Below are positions 42,561-53,951 of a DNA stretch of 64,000 nucleotides, piece after piece (the stretch's first letter is position 1; every line of letters begins with the position of its first letter). The translations under genes were made by a program, and so were the position numbers. The notes under the pieces were generated by a model. That model was given only the letters and a program-made list of their open reading frames with translations. It made no database searches and was not told the DNA's origin. This stretch comes from Meghimatium bilineatum (lineage: Eukaryota; Mollusca; Gastropoda; Stylommatophora; Philomycidae): NCBI GenBank assembly GCA_034231615.1, contig CM067298.1, positions 58,370,883-58,434,882 on the forward strand. Reading direction: 5' to 3'.

Positions 42561-43569
42561 TGCGGTTGGGACAATGATTTTTATCTTTCGGAGGTGCAAT
42601 AAAAAATTCTTCCTGTACACGTCGCGGCGACTGCTTTGGCAAAGCGGCCTTTATTCCCACAGCCTTAACAACCTCCCTGCACTCCTTAACAGGAAAACAC
42701 GCAGTAATGAAAGAAAGTTTTTACGTGCCAGAATGCCTCCGTGCAACAAGGGCCAATTAGGTCTGAAAAATAGCATTAATAACGAGAAGATAAAGGTTTT
42801 TGTCCATATAAAGAGACATAATAGTACGGGAAAAGTAGCAAAGTAAGGTACGGTTGCTAGTAACAGGAAAAAAAATGACCGCTCAATACGATGATGGACA
42901 AAAGAAATTTCATGGTGTTTAAACATGTCCTTAGCAGCGGCAAGCCAACTCGTCAAAAATCCAGTTATACATTTTATCGTGAATTTCAAAAAAGGTTTAT
43001 GTTGGTATATCGCTGGAGTATCAGGGGTAACATGCTAAAAACAAAAGGGCTTCAGCAGCAAAAGCCGGTATGATAAAAAATAAGTAAATTACATTTTACG
43101 AACAGTAAAAATGGCATACTAAGAACGAATGTGCGTCGATATAACTTATCAAACAAATGATCAGCGTAGTGTTGTAGCCCGAAAAGAAGCAACGAATAGT
43201 AACATTGCTACATGTCATGCATGTTGTTTTAGACGACTAATGCGAATTGATAACTTCATTTCCTTGCATTGTCAGTGTGTAAAACAATGACATGCAGAAG
43301 TGGCATGTGTCGGTATGTAAAACATAGATATTAAAGTCAAATTGGAAACCGAACACAATTTATACAATATTCCGGGCTGTGCCCTGCTAGATGATAGAAC
43401 CATGAGAGCGATCACAGTGACACAAAAAAGTACCTTCCCGAGAGTCAACAATTAGTTCACAGTTATTAAATAATAGAAGTCTTTCATGACATGTTTGTAT
43501 ACGTTGCCTCGTGCTTTCTTTAATAATACATTTGTCAACATCTTTAAATGTACAGATTGGAAGATCAAT
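42561..43569. other. Unassigned sequence
   Basis: Overlapping short frames on both strands have no domain-like features. No repeat match found. Confidence 0.35.
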
Positions 43570-44015
43570 CTTCATTATCATCGTCAAACCCGTAACGATT
43601 CAGTGTCAAAGATGTTCCATTCTGGAAATATCAACACAAAAATCATGTCCTACCTCTCTGTTCTCAGTTCCTTGTTTAAGAATGAAGAATCTCAAGCCCT
43701 GTCCAGTCTTTAATATTATCAGTCCATACTTTCCTTTTCATTTCTCTTCTTCTCCCCCACCCCCAAATTAATTGCAGGATTGTGTTGGAAAGGTAATCAT
43801 GTCTCATCACATTGCCAAACTACACTTGTTTGCAACGTTTCACCACTGCCAGAAGATGTTCTTGTCGGCGCGCAAGGGCATTTATTTTGTTTCTCACGTG
43901 GCCGTATGTTCTGTATAATTGATTAAGACGAATATGAAGACGAGAACATAAGATTGTCCATAAAAACATAACATTCCCATAATACTTTAGCGCTATGCGA
44001 ACAAGATTATGTAAC
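43570..44015 (-). mobile_element. LINE family F, 3' fragment
   Basis: Minus-strand frame YGHVRNKINALARRQEHLLA, then VVKRCKQV and a stop. FGNVMRHDYLSNTILQ continues in frame beyond it. The word order matches 6190-6545 (VRSKIN...QQEHL...VKRCKHMWFGHVMR). It decays toward the 3' end near cgatgataatga (minus). Confidence 0.75.
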
Positions 44016-44680
44016 ATCATCTTTATGTTTGCTAATGATTAAATGACACGTGAATTATCGTATCCAAAACTATAAATATTGCAAGTTTTAAATGACACGA
44101 ATGTCACATGTAACATGTTCATAACGTGCAACTGTAACAAAGTTTTTGTGTACTGTCAAACATACTCTGTGCTCGCTCCTGCCAGCTGAAGTGTTTGTTC
44201 TTCCACAGAATGGTAAATAACTCATCTGTAAACGTTCTTTCACTCACGTTATTTCATCTCTTTCGCACAAACCATCTGACGCTTGCGGTAATTTATTAGC
44301 AATGAGGTAGGTACCTCTATAATGAGATTACAGCAGGTCGAATTCTACTTTCGTCTAACTAAATTATGAGACATTCATCAAAGATGGCCAAACAATGAAC
44401 CAAATGATTGGATTGCAATGAAACTAATATTACATCAACTTAGAATACGTTTACAATAAACAACATATATACTTTATACATTTTACAAATTCGATGTATA
44501 TTTTTTAACTGAACATAAATCTAATGCAGTGGGGGAAATAAAACTCGCCAATCTGATCGTAAAATACCAAATGCGCTGGCTCCGGAACTCAGGAAATACT
44601 ACTAGGAGCTGCTTTTTGGTCGTATACCATACTAAAATTTCAATCCCACCCTCTGTCTCAAAACAATATCCCACCTCTAA
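44016..44680. other. Unassigned sequence
   Basis: AT-rich, no gene recognised. Confidence 0.35.
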
Positions 44681-44942
44681 TCTGTTCACTCTAAGAATGA
44701 AGTGGGTCAGTACTTCTGATTGGTTGTTGTACGCAGAACCGATTGTTAAGTCCCAAATAATATTGTTTTAACATTTCGTTTTAAAATGTTTTTTTAATGT
44801 TCTTTAGATATTTGTTTTTAATTGTTTTTAATGTTTTAAATAATATTGTTTTAAACATGTCATCAGCTGTTTAAAAATCACCTGTTGTGGCGGAGTAATG
44901 TGGGGGTGTGTTTTGACCCACTTCATTCTTAAAGCAAACAGA
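44681..44942. repeat. Fold-back element: 29-bp inverted arms, AT-rich loop
   Basis: The arms at 44681-44709 and 44914-44942 are inverted copies of tctgttcactctaagaatga plus agtgggtca, with three mismatches. The inner 18-19 positions are perfect. The loop is rich in ttttaatgtttt words. It could be a MITE, but no target duplication was identified. Confidence 0.6.
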
Positions 44943-45234
44943 GTACGCTGAGTAGATCTTAGAGAGCACCAAAACCACTCTCCACGATCCACTTAGTTCC
45001 AAGAGACTAAAAAATGGTTACTAAAATTGCAGCTAAAACAAAATGATACCCTTTCGTTTTAGTCCTCGGTTTGTGCTGCGCGGCAGGGGGCACCTAGCTG
45101 CTAGATTCGTACCGGGCGCCATATAAACTAGAAACGCTTCTAGGCAAGAGTTCCTGTCTGACAGTAGTGATGGTTGATTAATGTACTTTTATTTCTACGG
45201 TATAAATGTGAAATATCGTCTCAGTGGTAGAGTA

Positions 45235-45567
45235 CAGTAGAAATCCGATTATCCGAATCCCAATTAACCGAATCCCCAATTATCTGAATCTAATTAGGGT
45301 GAAATAATTTTTAAGCGAGAGCGTTAGCGGACGCGGTAGAGGGGTCCCGGGGCAGTGCGCACGTGCCGTTACTATGTACTCTATTTGCAATGTATAGTCG
45401 CTTACATATTACTGTATTTTTATCAATAAAATTCCGTTCATTTCAATGTATGATTGTATGTATGTACACTGTTTTGCTTAATTCCTTAACTTTATCCAAT
45501 TATCCGAATTTTCGATTATCTGAATCGGCCCGATCCACAATTAATTTGGATAATCGGATTTATACTG
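45235..45567. mobile_element. Tigger/pogo-like MITE
   Basis: The left end CAGTAGAAATCCGATTATCC and right end (minus) CAGTATAAATCCGATTATCC form terminal inverted repeats. TA dinucleotides flank the element at 45233-45234 and 45568-45569. The subterminal text repeats ccgaat/tccaattatccga words in both orientations. No transposase remains. Inverted-repeat sequence and TA target fit the pogo/Tigger branch of Tc1/mariner elements. Confidence 0.8.
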
Positions 45568-45795
45568 TAGTTAGTGGGCAAGACTCACAAATACACCTCG
45601 GTTGAACTTACGTGCAGTTCGAAAGCAGCTCGTCCACATTGTACTGGCAATGATATTATGCATATTAATGGTACCTACAAATCCAACACTAATAGAATAG
45701 CAATGTATCGTACAGGATATAGTTATTAATTATACTAATATGTATTTTTATTGAAAGAAAATTATCTTTAATACGTTGTAGTGACTGTTATAATA

Positions 45796-46045
45796 TCTTC
45801 TTCTTCGTTCGTTCTCAAACTCCTACAAATTAACAGGATACAAGTACGGAGAAAGGAAAGCGTTATGTCATGATTTGCAGCTTAGTTGTGATATCTGCTT
45901 CTTTCGGCCTAACACACCCTACTTCGGAATGGTTTCTGTGCCATTTTACCCTGCATGAGATGGAATAGACAACTAAACCCCAAAATCTCCTTAGTCGCCT
46001 CTTACGACATTCATGAAAGTTAAAGTGTCGTTATTCATTCATCCC
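45796..46045 (-). mobile_element. SINE2 copy, diverged
   Basis: Starts tcttcttcttcgttcgttct and continues with gcgttatgtcatgatttgca, gtgatatctgcttctttcgg and aatctccttagtcgcctctt. It ends near gtgtcgttattcattc without a clear 5' end or TSD. Confidence 0.75.
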
Positions 46046-46950
46046 TACAAAACAACCTTTAATTCTTCCTTCACTCGTGAACAAGGAAACTTGCAGTAGT
46101 CAACTTTTCTAAAACACAGTGACAAGAGCTATAATTGTAGGCTATAACATCATCATTATCAAAATTAATTACTCTATGAGGAGCCACTGTGAGGACATCA
46201 ACACACCACTCTGTTCTTCCTTCTCTATTCTCAACCCTTTTTTATATTCGTGCGGAGAAAGTAACAAATCCGCCATAATGTTTTGTATTATTCATTGAAG
46301 TTGTGAAACATACGCACATTAAAAACAACATTACGTGTTCTCTAGATACATTATTCATTACAGGCATTACAGAACAATTTATTTTTTATTAAATGACATT
46401 GTAAGAAGTATTGACATATTTGAAACACACTCTTGACTCGTGTCCAAGTGCAATATATTTTAACAAATATTACAGTTTTTAAGGAACCATAAATTATGTA
46501 TAAGCTAACTTGATCCAATCTCTCGATGTTATGTTTAACACGCGGGACTGTAGCAAAACATGAAAAATATTCAAATATAACAAGAAAACGATAATTGCAA
46601 GCATTATGGCAAAGTCCCAATGCTAGCGAAATGTAACACCACAAGATGGATTGCACTATTGTTACCACTCATGGTCTTTTCTCCACAGATCTGTGCATCA
46701 GTCAAATCCCGGAATATTGGGTTATTTTTCAATAATCTTGACTTTTTTCAAATATTAAATTATAAGTATGGATCGCAGAAATGAACTATAGATAGTATGA
46801 TCAATATTATTTAAACTTTGAACTTTCCAATTACTAAGTTGGCCTGTGCGTTGATATATTAAAATTGTAGCAAAGACTATTAGCACTTTCACGTGCAGTG
46901 CGTGGGGTATGAAGTGATTAAGGGGGTCCATACATTACGTTAGTTGGGCC
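46046..46950. other. Unassigned sequence
   Basis: AT-rich. No gene or known repeat, apart from a gtccatacattacgttag word near 46927 resembling the end of the poly-C repeat. Confidence 0.35.
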
Positions 46951-46951
46951 T

Positions 46952-47153
46952 ATGACCACTTGGACAAGAGAGGTGGGGAATTAGAAAACTGGCAGGATGA
47001 ATATGAACTTATCCTGATCAACAAACCATTTTTAATCAACATAGATAAGTGTAGCACTACTCTCTTCACTCTTTCACTAAACCAAAAAAATGGTGACATC
47101 AAGATAAAATGGAGAGCTCTTGAAGGAAGACAGATAAGCAACATATTTTGGAA
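46952..47153 (+). mobile_element. LINE A copy, internally deleted, part 1
   Basis: Frame reads YDHLDKRGGELENWQDEYEL and ILINKP (end of the endonuclease region), then at once FLINIDKCSTTLFTLSLNQK (after YADD). The whole stretch from late endonuclease through the RT catalytic core is missing, about 1.4 kb relative to the copy at 30306. The reading stays in frame over the joint. It ends at TYLG-like sequence interrupted by SINE1. Confidence 0.8.
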
Positions 47154-47161
47154 TCACATTT

Positions 47162-47329
47162 TTTCTTCTTCTTTAACGTTCATTCTCAAACTCCCGATGG
47201 ATCTATCTTGTAGAAAGGACAGTGACTCTACTAGATTTCCAGTTGGATGTAGTCCAGAGAATTGAAATGCGTTGTGTCGCCGTTTTATTTGCGCCATTGG
47301 CCGGACACGTTCATCTTCAGCGGTAATAG
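47162..47329 (-). mobile_element. SINE1 nested in LINE A, 8-bp TSD
   Basis: Flanked by tcacattt at 47154-47161 and 47330-47337. Plus text from ttcttcttctttaacgttca to cgttcatcttcagcggtaat. It splits the LINE A word GVTFD, giving the relative order LINE first, SINE later. Confidence 0.88.
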
Positions 47330-47337
47330 TCACATTT

Positions 47338-48064
47338 GATAGCAGTCTTATATGAAAGGAACACATCAACGAAGCAACAACATAGGCCAGGAGAAAGTTA
47401 GCCATACTGAGAAAACTAAGTGAAACCACGTGGGGAGAAAATGGAAAATACTTTGTAAAGTTTACCAGCAGTAGTGTTTACCACGTCTGGAATATGGGTC
47501 TACTGCATGGTGGTCAGCATCAAATACTACATCACATGAGCTAGATAAGGTGCAAAACTTGGGATCATCACGAGAGCAATAAAATCAATGCCAATAGTAG
47601 AGATGGAGAAAATGGAGAAGGTGAGGGGGGGGGGGGGGGGAAACAGACACCGAGTCACCGCAGAGACACAAAAGTTCTAATACATTCAGAAAAGTTTCAC
47701 TTAATTGTCAAGTCATTAAATGAAAGATATATTTCAAAACTTGGCAATGGGACGAACTAAAAGAAGTAGTTTTATCCATCAAGCCAAATGATTCCGTAGA
47801 AAAATCTCAGATTTGCGTGAAGTTGACAGCACCCTAAAGTCTGTACCAGAGAAATTCCTTGGAGAAAGGAGAGTGGATTATCTATTCATATCCAGATGGG
47901 AAATGAATTTTCAGTGATAATGAATGGAACAGTGTATAACGTAAGACAATTACTCTCAGTCTACTAGATGAAGAAAATCCAAAAGACGTATGGATCAGAG
48001 TATATACAAATAGGTCAGCAGAGAATGCAGTGAAAATGAAGTAGCAGGAATATGTATAGAGTAT
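47338..48064 (+). mobile_element. LINE A copy, internally deleted, part 2
   Basis: Continues with words ARRKLAILRKLSETTWGE, a decayed EYG region and NKINANSRDGENGE-like text. A G16 run lies at 47625-47640. RNase H start VWIRVYTNRSAENAVK is near 47990-48040, again with Asn in place of the catalytic Asp. Stops and shifts throughout. Confidence 0.75.
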
Positions 48065-48065
48065 T

Positions 48066-48590
48066 CCATGTTACATCCAAAACACATCTTCAACTCCTGC
48101 ATAATTCCAACATTAACATATGGATGCGAAAGTTGGAAAGCAACATCAAAATTAGAGCATAGACTAAACACCTTTGAAAATAAATGTCTTAGAAGGCTAC
48201 TGAACATACGCTGGTCAGACATTAAATCAAACGCAGTTGTCAGACAAGAATCAAAACAAGAATATGTATCCACCTATATTAGAAAGCCTCGCTGGAATTA
48301 CATCGGACTTACACTACAAATGGATACTGAAAGACTCCCCTGTTAAGCTTTGTTGTGGTCACCAAAAGGCAAGAGAAAACGAGGAAGACCAAAAGAAACT
48401 TTACGTAGAACTATTACAAGGGAACGTTTCACCATTGGTATTAGAAACAATGAAGATCTAAAGCAAATTGCAATGAAACGAGAGACATGGAAATCTATGA
48501 CATCCGCCCTATGTGCCGTCTTTGGCCCTAGAGGCATAATTAACTCACTAAATTCCATGTTAGTGATGCAATTAAAGTACAAACGAGGAA
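48066..48590 (+). mobile_element. LINE family E fragment inside LINE A
   Basis: Frames read IIPTLTYGCESWKATSKLEH, FENKCLRRLLNIRWSDIKSN and then, shifted, LLWSPKGKRKRGRPKETLRR. TWKSMTSALCAVFGPRG follows. This is the tail of a different LINE. The family A RNase H text is present on both sides (GVYIEY-like before, AEIQ-like after). A copy of the same family is at 53110-53600. Confidence 0.75.
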
Positions 48591-49235
48591 ATTCTAACAT
48601 AATTAAGAGGCAGAAATCCAGACAACCAAGATGGCAAATGAAAAATCGGAGCGAAAATATTGATTCAAAGCTTGTTATTCCTGCCAGATTCAAGATCAGC
48701 GCTCCAAAAGCTCCAATCCAGAAAACTACCAGACCTGCAAATACTACTTAACCAAACTAAGAAACAGTTGTAGAGTAGCTATGCAGTGGATGCCATCGCA
48801 TTGTAGAATACCTGGAAACGAAAAAGCAGGCCTTCTGGCTAAGGAGGGAGTAAACGTACCACCAAAGGAAACAGATGCCCAGGGCAATCGGACAGCCAAC
48901 TCCAAAACAAGACGATTCCCACACTATGAACATAATAGTTTGGCTTTCTGTGGCTCAGTACAGGACACAACCGACTCCGTAGCCACATGTATACAAAGTT
49001 CAAGATTGGCAACACGGCCATGTGTACATGTGAACAGGCACCTCAGACAGCAGAGCATATTCTTCAGGAATGCCCAGAATATGAAATGATGAGGCATATA
49101 TAATGACCCAGAGAAACAACAATGGAAGAAAAACTGTACGAACCTCTGTACTGTACGTGTTACAAAACACAGTCAAATTTATAGAAGAAACAAAACTTCA
49201 GATATAAGCATGTTCCTGGCAATCGAAAAAAGAAG
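48591..49235 (+). mobile_element. LINE A copy, RNase H part and 3' end
   Basis: Frame with MQWMPSHCRIPGNEKAGLLA (the catalytic Asp of EKAD is Gly here). The CTCGQ-like, EHILQECPEYE-like and TYWPEE-like segments are frameshifted. It ends agatataagcatgttcctgg and aatcgaaaaaagaag, a decayed form of the family A terminus. Confidence 0.8.
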
Positions 49236-49239
49236 TTAA

Positions 49240-49535
49240 AAAGTTTGACAGTTGTAGTCAAGAGGAATGGAGGGGTTGGGGGTGTGTGTTACAAATGTCG
49301 ACTTCAACAAAACTGTTTTTGTACACCAATTAAAGTGTTTGAATGTGAAATATTTGTTACAAATCTGGGAAAATTATGTTTTTTTTGCCTGCTAAACATA
49401 TATTATTTTTTTTTGGAGGGGGGGGATTTGGGAGTGTCAAATTGACATAATTTAGCAGAAATTCTTGACACTGTTAACTAAGTTGGAGGAGAGGGATTGA
49501 ACCAAAATGTTGGCGACGTAATTGGTGGCGCCTGG
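49240..49535. repeat. Poly-G-rich dispersed repeat, copy 3
   Basis: Contains tacaccaattaaagtgtttg, a G8 run near 49421-49428, and gacgtaattggtgg. Its word order matches the reverse complement of 23140-23575. Confidence 0.5.
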
Positions 49536-49888
49536 TGAGGTTTGAGCACGAGATTTTTGTATCTCGTTCAGCAGAAAGTCGCAGTGGATCAGCATGAAAT
49601 TTTAACTATTTAGGAGAAACAACATGGTGATGATGGTAATTTATTTACCATGTCTAGAATACAAGAACTGGGTTTGAAATGCGGCATTACCAGAAATGAT
49701 AGCTACTTTAGGCCGATGATCTGACAAATATCTATTTGCTTGAAATCTTCCTGTTCCTGACTCAACTCCACATCTATTACATCATTTTGACGTTACAACT
49801 TTATTCTATTCAGGATTGTCCGTCACTTTCAGTAGTGTTATATCTCTAGTTAATGCATTTAACTAGATTTCATTTCTCTGGTAGTTTT

Positions 49889-50040
49889 AACTTCTGTGTT
49901 CACTCTCAAATAATCAGCAAGAGTATTCACGTTATTTGAGTCGGAGAGCGTGACATACATTGTGTTACTATTTCTATTGCAGAGCTGTGCTATTTGCGCC
50001 TTTCTGTCCAGCAAATCGGACTTCGGCATATTTTTATTTC
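49889..50040 (-). mobile_element. Degenerate SINE2 copy
   Basis: Ordered matches: cttctgtgttcactctcaaa, taatcagcaaga, then gctatttgcgcctttctgtc and atcggacttcggcat. The middle is diverged and no TSD was found. Confidence 0.5.
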
Positions 50041-50381
50041 AGATGGACTTTCCTAACGTTTACCAGGCACACACGTATGTATCAGCTCTACGCTGTGATG
50101 ATTTATCAACCACTGTGTCCTTGAACTTCAACGCTAAAACGTATCCCTGATTGGCAGTTTCTGAAGAGACGGTAAGCACTGATTTAGAATTTGGGCCACT
50201 ACGTCTACCTCGTACGAGCTTTTACGTTGTCCGTGAGCTTTTCTCGTGTAATTAAATGGTCCGTTTTCCCGTGTGTCCTCTAGTACCGACCATTATCTCG
50301 ATTGTGAGCCTGGTTTCGGTATAGGAAATGGCTAAAACAATAAAGTTAGGGTAGTGTTGATTCTCTCTCTTAACCGAGGTT

Positions 50382-50700
50382 TTGTTCACTGACATCATAA
50401 ACAATGATAAGACCAATGTTTCTGTGCATGACAAAATTAATTCATTAGCTGGGCAACACGAACCACTGTTGACAATCGTGAAATTTCGCAAACTCCGATT
50501 GTACGGGCACGAGATGAGACATTCCTCGATGACAAAAGATATTCTTGAAGGCACGGTGGAGGTGACGAAGACGTGGTGGAAAGAAGACATGGCTGGATAA
50601 TATTAAGGAATGGACAGGGTGTCAAGTTTCCAAACTCATCAGGATGGTATAGGATAGAGATGCGTGGAAATCTTTCTGCACCAAAGATCTCATTGTGACA
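50382..50700 (+). mobile_element. LINE family F, 3' fragment
   Basis: Frame VSVHDKINSLAGQHEPLLTI and VKFRKLRLYGHEMRHSSMTK, then DILEGTVEVTKTWW. In the next frame come DNIKEWTG-like and ATSVSSHVTPLRP-like words. Matches the C-terminal tail at 6190-6545. A stop after DMAG ends the main frame. Confidence 0.75.
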
Positions 50701-50963
50701 CCCCTACGACCGTGATTGGTTGTGGGTTTATTATTATATATATCATGAACAACTCATTCAAGTTTTGAGCTTCTACCCACATTTTCTTTGTACCGGGACG
50801 GTATGGTATTCTGCATTTATCTTTCCATACAAATCTGCTGCAGGAAGGCAGCTGAAACTTGTTCTCCAGCATGAACATTGCTTTCCTGTGGTTTTGAAAT
50901 TCTCACTTATTCTCACACATGGCTCATACCTCTTGCGCTGTGCTACCCTCGCAATCTCTTAAC

Positions 50964-51047
50964 AGACATATACTTCTCCCTAACAAACATATACTTCTCC
51001 CTAACAAACATATACTTCTCCCTAACAAACATATACTTCTCCGTAAA
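50964..51047. repeat. 21-bp tandem repeat, four copies
   Basis: The unit is acatatacttctccctaacaa, nearly perfect. The 21-bp period keeps frames open, giving repeated TNIYFSL-type words that are not a protein. Confidence 0.93.
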
Positions 51048-52603
51048 CTTGCTCACTATTTTCGGCTTCGTATGCATTCGGACATGTCAACACACCAGGC
51101 AGACCAATCGTTGTCTTGCATTCTGCTGCTAAAGTGTTTTGGCTGTGTGATACTATTGGCGAGAGGTTCTTTTCAGAGATACTGTTTGTCTTGTGCAAAC
51201 AATTACGTCTACTCTGTCCGGACACGACCATAAGAGAGTTAGTCAGACCGCTTTGCAAGAGTTTCGAAGCAGTCTGTTTCCAAGGTGCACGACGAGGATG
51301 TACTTTTAGGATTTTGGTTATCTGCTAACACTTGGTTTGCACGAGAGCAATCAGAACCCTTTGCACCCCGGTAGTTTTATTAATGTCTGTCTTTTCATTT
51401 CTTAGAGATGATAAATAAGAAAATACTCTTTACATCAAATATTTGGAGATTTTTTCTTCTTCTTTATTTTGTTCGTTTGAAATATGTTTATATAAAATAT
51501 TTAGATAAATTTGTTTCTTTGGTGATAAGTAGTTGTTAATTTATCAAAATAAATTAAACATAATGATACATGTAATAGAAACATTTTTTTTGGAGGGCAT
51601 CGCTTTTTCAACAACTATTGAATTTTTAGATACTGCTTATATCAGAGGTGGAGTTTTTTGGGTTGGCGGGTCAGATTGAGATTTATTTCGTGTGGTCTAT
51701 GCCCTACAAATGAGATTTTTTAAATTCCTTTGTGGCTTCACGTAGTGTTTTCTGAGCTCTGGAGATAGATCACACACGAGTACTACTGTTAGATCAGCCT
51801 GACTGTCCTGAAAAAAATGGTTTGGTGTGAGAATTTTGTCCACCATAGACTTACACTGTCAGCAACATTTACAGATTACGGGATATGGTTCGACTTACAC
51901 CTCTCTGACATCACGACTAAGTTCGCAGGGGTTGGTACTATTCAACCAAGCGCTAGTCCTTCCGCCTGACGATTGCATTTATTAAAAGGAACTATTATAC
52001 GGGAAATAACTAGGCAGAAGCTAGAGGGCTGGCCGCCAACGTTGGAAGCCCAAAATCAATCCCAAGTGAGCCCCCAACCTAAGCGAATGCAGTTTATGTA
52101 AAAGGTTATGTTGCTGAGGGAGACGGAGACAAAATACCAAGTTTCTGCCGTGCTAAATTTTTTTAGGCGACAATACATTTTGTTGGGATGCATCCTTATG
52201 ACCCTCGCCCCCTAGACTATCCTCTACATTCGGTCAGTCTCCGAGACGGCCCTGAATATACACTGACTACAAACACGACTGATCATTAAAATATATGCCA
52301 CACGCCTCACGTGAAGTTTATGCTCACTCAACAGTGCTTCACTTGAGCAAGTGGCCAAACAAATTGCTCAAGAACTCTGGCGCCGCCAGCTTCTTTCTTG
52401 TCTACACCTGAAGAGGACACTTTCCGTCAACTCTACTTGTTCTACAAGTTTATGAATTGTTTGTTCTCTACCGACTTTATTAGTAACGCTATTGGTTGTC
52501 CTTGGTGCTTTTATGTGTTAGTGTGGTTCTATTTTTTTAATTACCGCGCGTAAACTGTATGTTGTTTGTTTCCAAGTTTCATTATATTGGTACTTTTACT
52601 ATT
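51048..52603. other. Mostly unassigned sequence
   Basis: A scrap resembling the family A 3' tail (ttcttcttct..gttcgtttgaaatatg) lies at about 51453-51500. A cagaggtggagtttttt word at 51645 is weakly hAT-end-like. No gene seen. Confidence 0.35.
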
Positions 52604-52615
52604 AAATTTATACTT

Positions 52616-52893
52616 CTTCTTCTTCTGCGTTCGTTCTCAAACTCATGCATATTAGCAGGATGTAGTCTGAAGAACGGAATGCGTTGTGTCATGGTTTACA
52701 GCACTGCTGCGATATCTGCGCCTTTCGGCCTGACACATCCGAATTCAGCATGGCTTTGGGTCACTGACCCTATATCGGGTGGGACAGCCAACTCCATCCC
52801 ATAACCTCCTTAGTCACCTTTTACGACATGCGTGGAAGGTAAACAATGTTGCTATTATTTGCTCCCCTTTTGGGCCCCGGCAACACACGGGTG
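52616..52893 (-). mobile_element. SINE2, full-length, 12-bp TSD
   Basis: Exact aaatttatactt at 52604-52615 and 52894-52905. The sense (minus) strand starts CACCCGTGTGTTGCCGGGGC and carries CATGTCGTAAAAGGTGAC and a GACTAAGGAGGTTATGGGAT block. It then has CTGAATTCGGATGTGTCAGG and GACACAACGCATTCCG, ending GAACGAACGCAGAAGAAG plus GAA. It defines the family: a SINE1-like 3' module plus an extra 5' half. The plus frame across it is not a gene. Confidence 0.93.
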
Positions 52894-53109
52894 AAATTTA
52901 TACTTGATAATAGATAATATTAAGAAAGTTCATCCACATCTTTTATCAACCTCGTCACTAGAGTAGTACACTCCTACTCGGTATTTGAGCTACCAAATAA
53001 ATTTATATACCTGTGAAATTAATGTCTTTTTTATGCCTGGAATGTGTGCACATTTCATGATTGCGAAAGGTAGACGTTTGCATACATTAAGATGTATTCA
53101 TTCATTTTC

Positions 53110-53600
53110 CTTTTGCGCTGAAGTTAGCGCATAGGGCAGAGGTCAGATCTCTCCAATTCTGTCTGTTCAAAGTTTTTCTGTGCAGTTCTTGAATAGTATG
53201 AATATTGGTTGTTTTACTTTCTCTAAGTATTGTTCTTCTGAGTGTTTCTTTTGGTCTACCCCTTGCTCTTTTGCCTGTAGGTATCCATTCAAGAGATTGG
53301 TGGTGTATTCTGTTGGTGTTTGCGCGTAGGACATGCCCGATGTAGGAGTCCCAACGGCGTTTTCTCTGTGATTAAATTTTGATGTGTCTCTTCTCTGATT
53401 TTATCATTCGATTTGAATTCACTCCAATGGGTGTTAGTTATCCTACGAAGACATTTGTTCTCGAAACTCAGTAATTTCTTTTCTGAAAATAAAGAGCTTT
53501 TCCAGCTCTCACATCCATATGATAGCACCGGAATAACGCAGGAATTAAATAAGTGCGTGTGCTGATAGACTTTGACTTCCAGATATTAGACAGTCTGTTA
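53110..53600 (-). mobile_element. LINE family E, 3' fragment
   Basis: Minus-strand frames read MLSYGCESWKSSLFSEKKLL, SFENKCLRRITNTHWSEFKS, then shifted IPTGKRARGRPKETLRRTI and LHRKTLN-like and DLTSALCANFS-like words. Matches 48066-48590 in order. Inactive. Confidence 0.8.
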
Positions 53601-53778
53601 AATGCACTTGTTGCTAGGGCAATGCGAGTTATTAAGATATATAGGGAACGGGAATAGTTGTACTGTTAAGTGATGACACTAGGGGATTGTTGTGAGTGCT
53701 GACAGCACCGGATGGCACCAAAACAAAGATTCATAGCAGTGTGTGCCAGTATGAGTGGGTGGCATCTATAGTTTGTTT

Positions 53779-53940
53779 CTTCTTCTTCTTCAGCGTTCAT
53801 TCTCAAACTCCCGCTGGATCTCCTTTGTAGCAGGACTATGATCCTACTAGATTTCCAGCAGGATGTAGTCCAGAGAATGGAAATGTGTTGTGTCGCCGTT
53901 ATTCTTGCTCCATTGGCCCGACACATCCGTCTTCGGTGGA
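53779..53940 (-). mobile_element. SINE1 with 11-bp TSD
   Basis: Flanks atagtttgttt (53768-53778) and atagtttattt (53941-53951) differ at one base. The element is close to the copies at 7655 and 39773 (agtccagagaatggaaatg; cgacacatccgtcttcgg). Confidence 0.9.
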
Positions 53941-53951
53941 ATAGTTTATTT

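Noticed and set aside
51636..51700. Second hAT-type terminus (cagaggtgg...)
   Set aside because: Match to the CAGGGGTGG end is weak and no partner or 8-bp duplication was found.
52559..52804. Conserved small protein repeated at 55791-56048
   Set aside because: Both frames are translations of SINE2 copies with TSDs.
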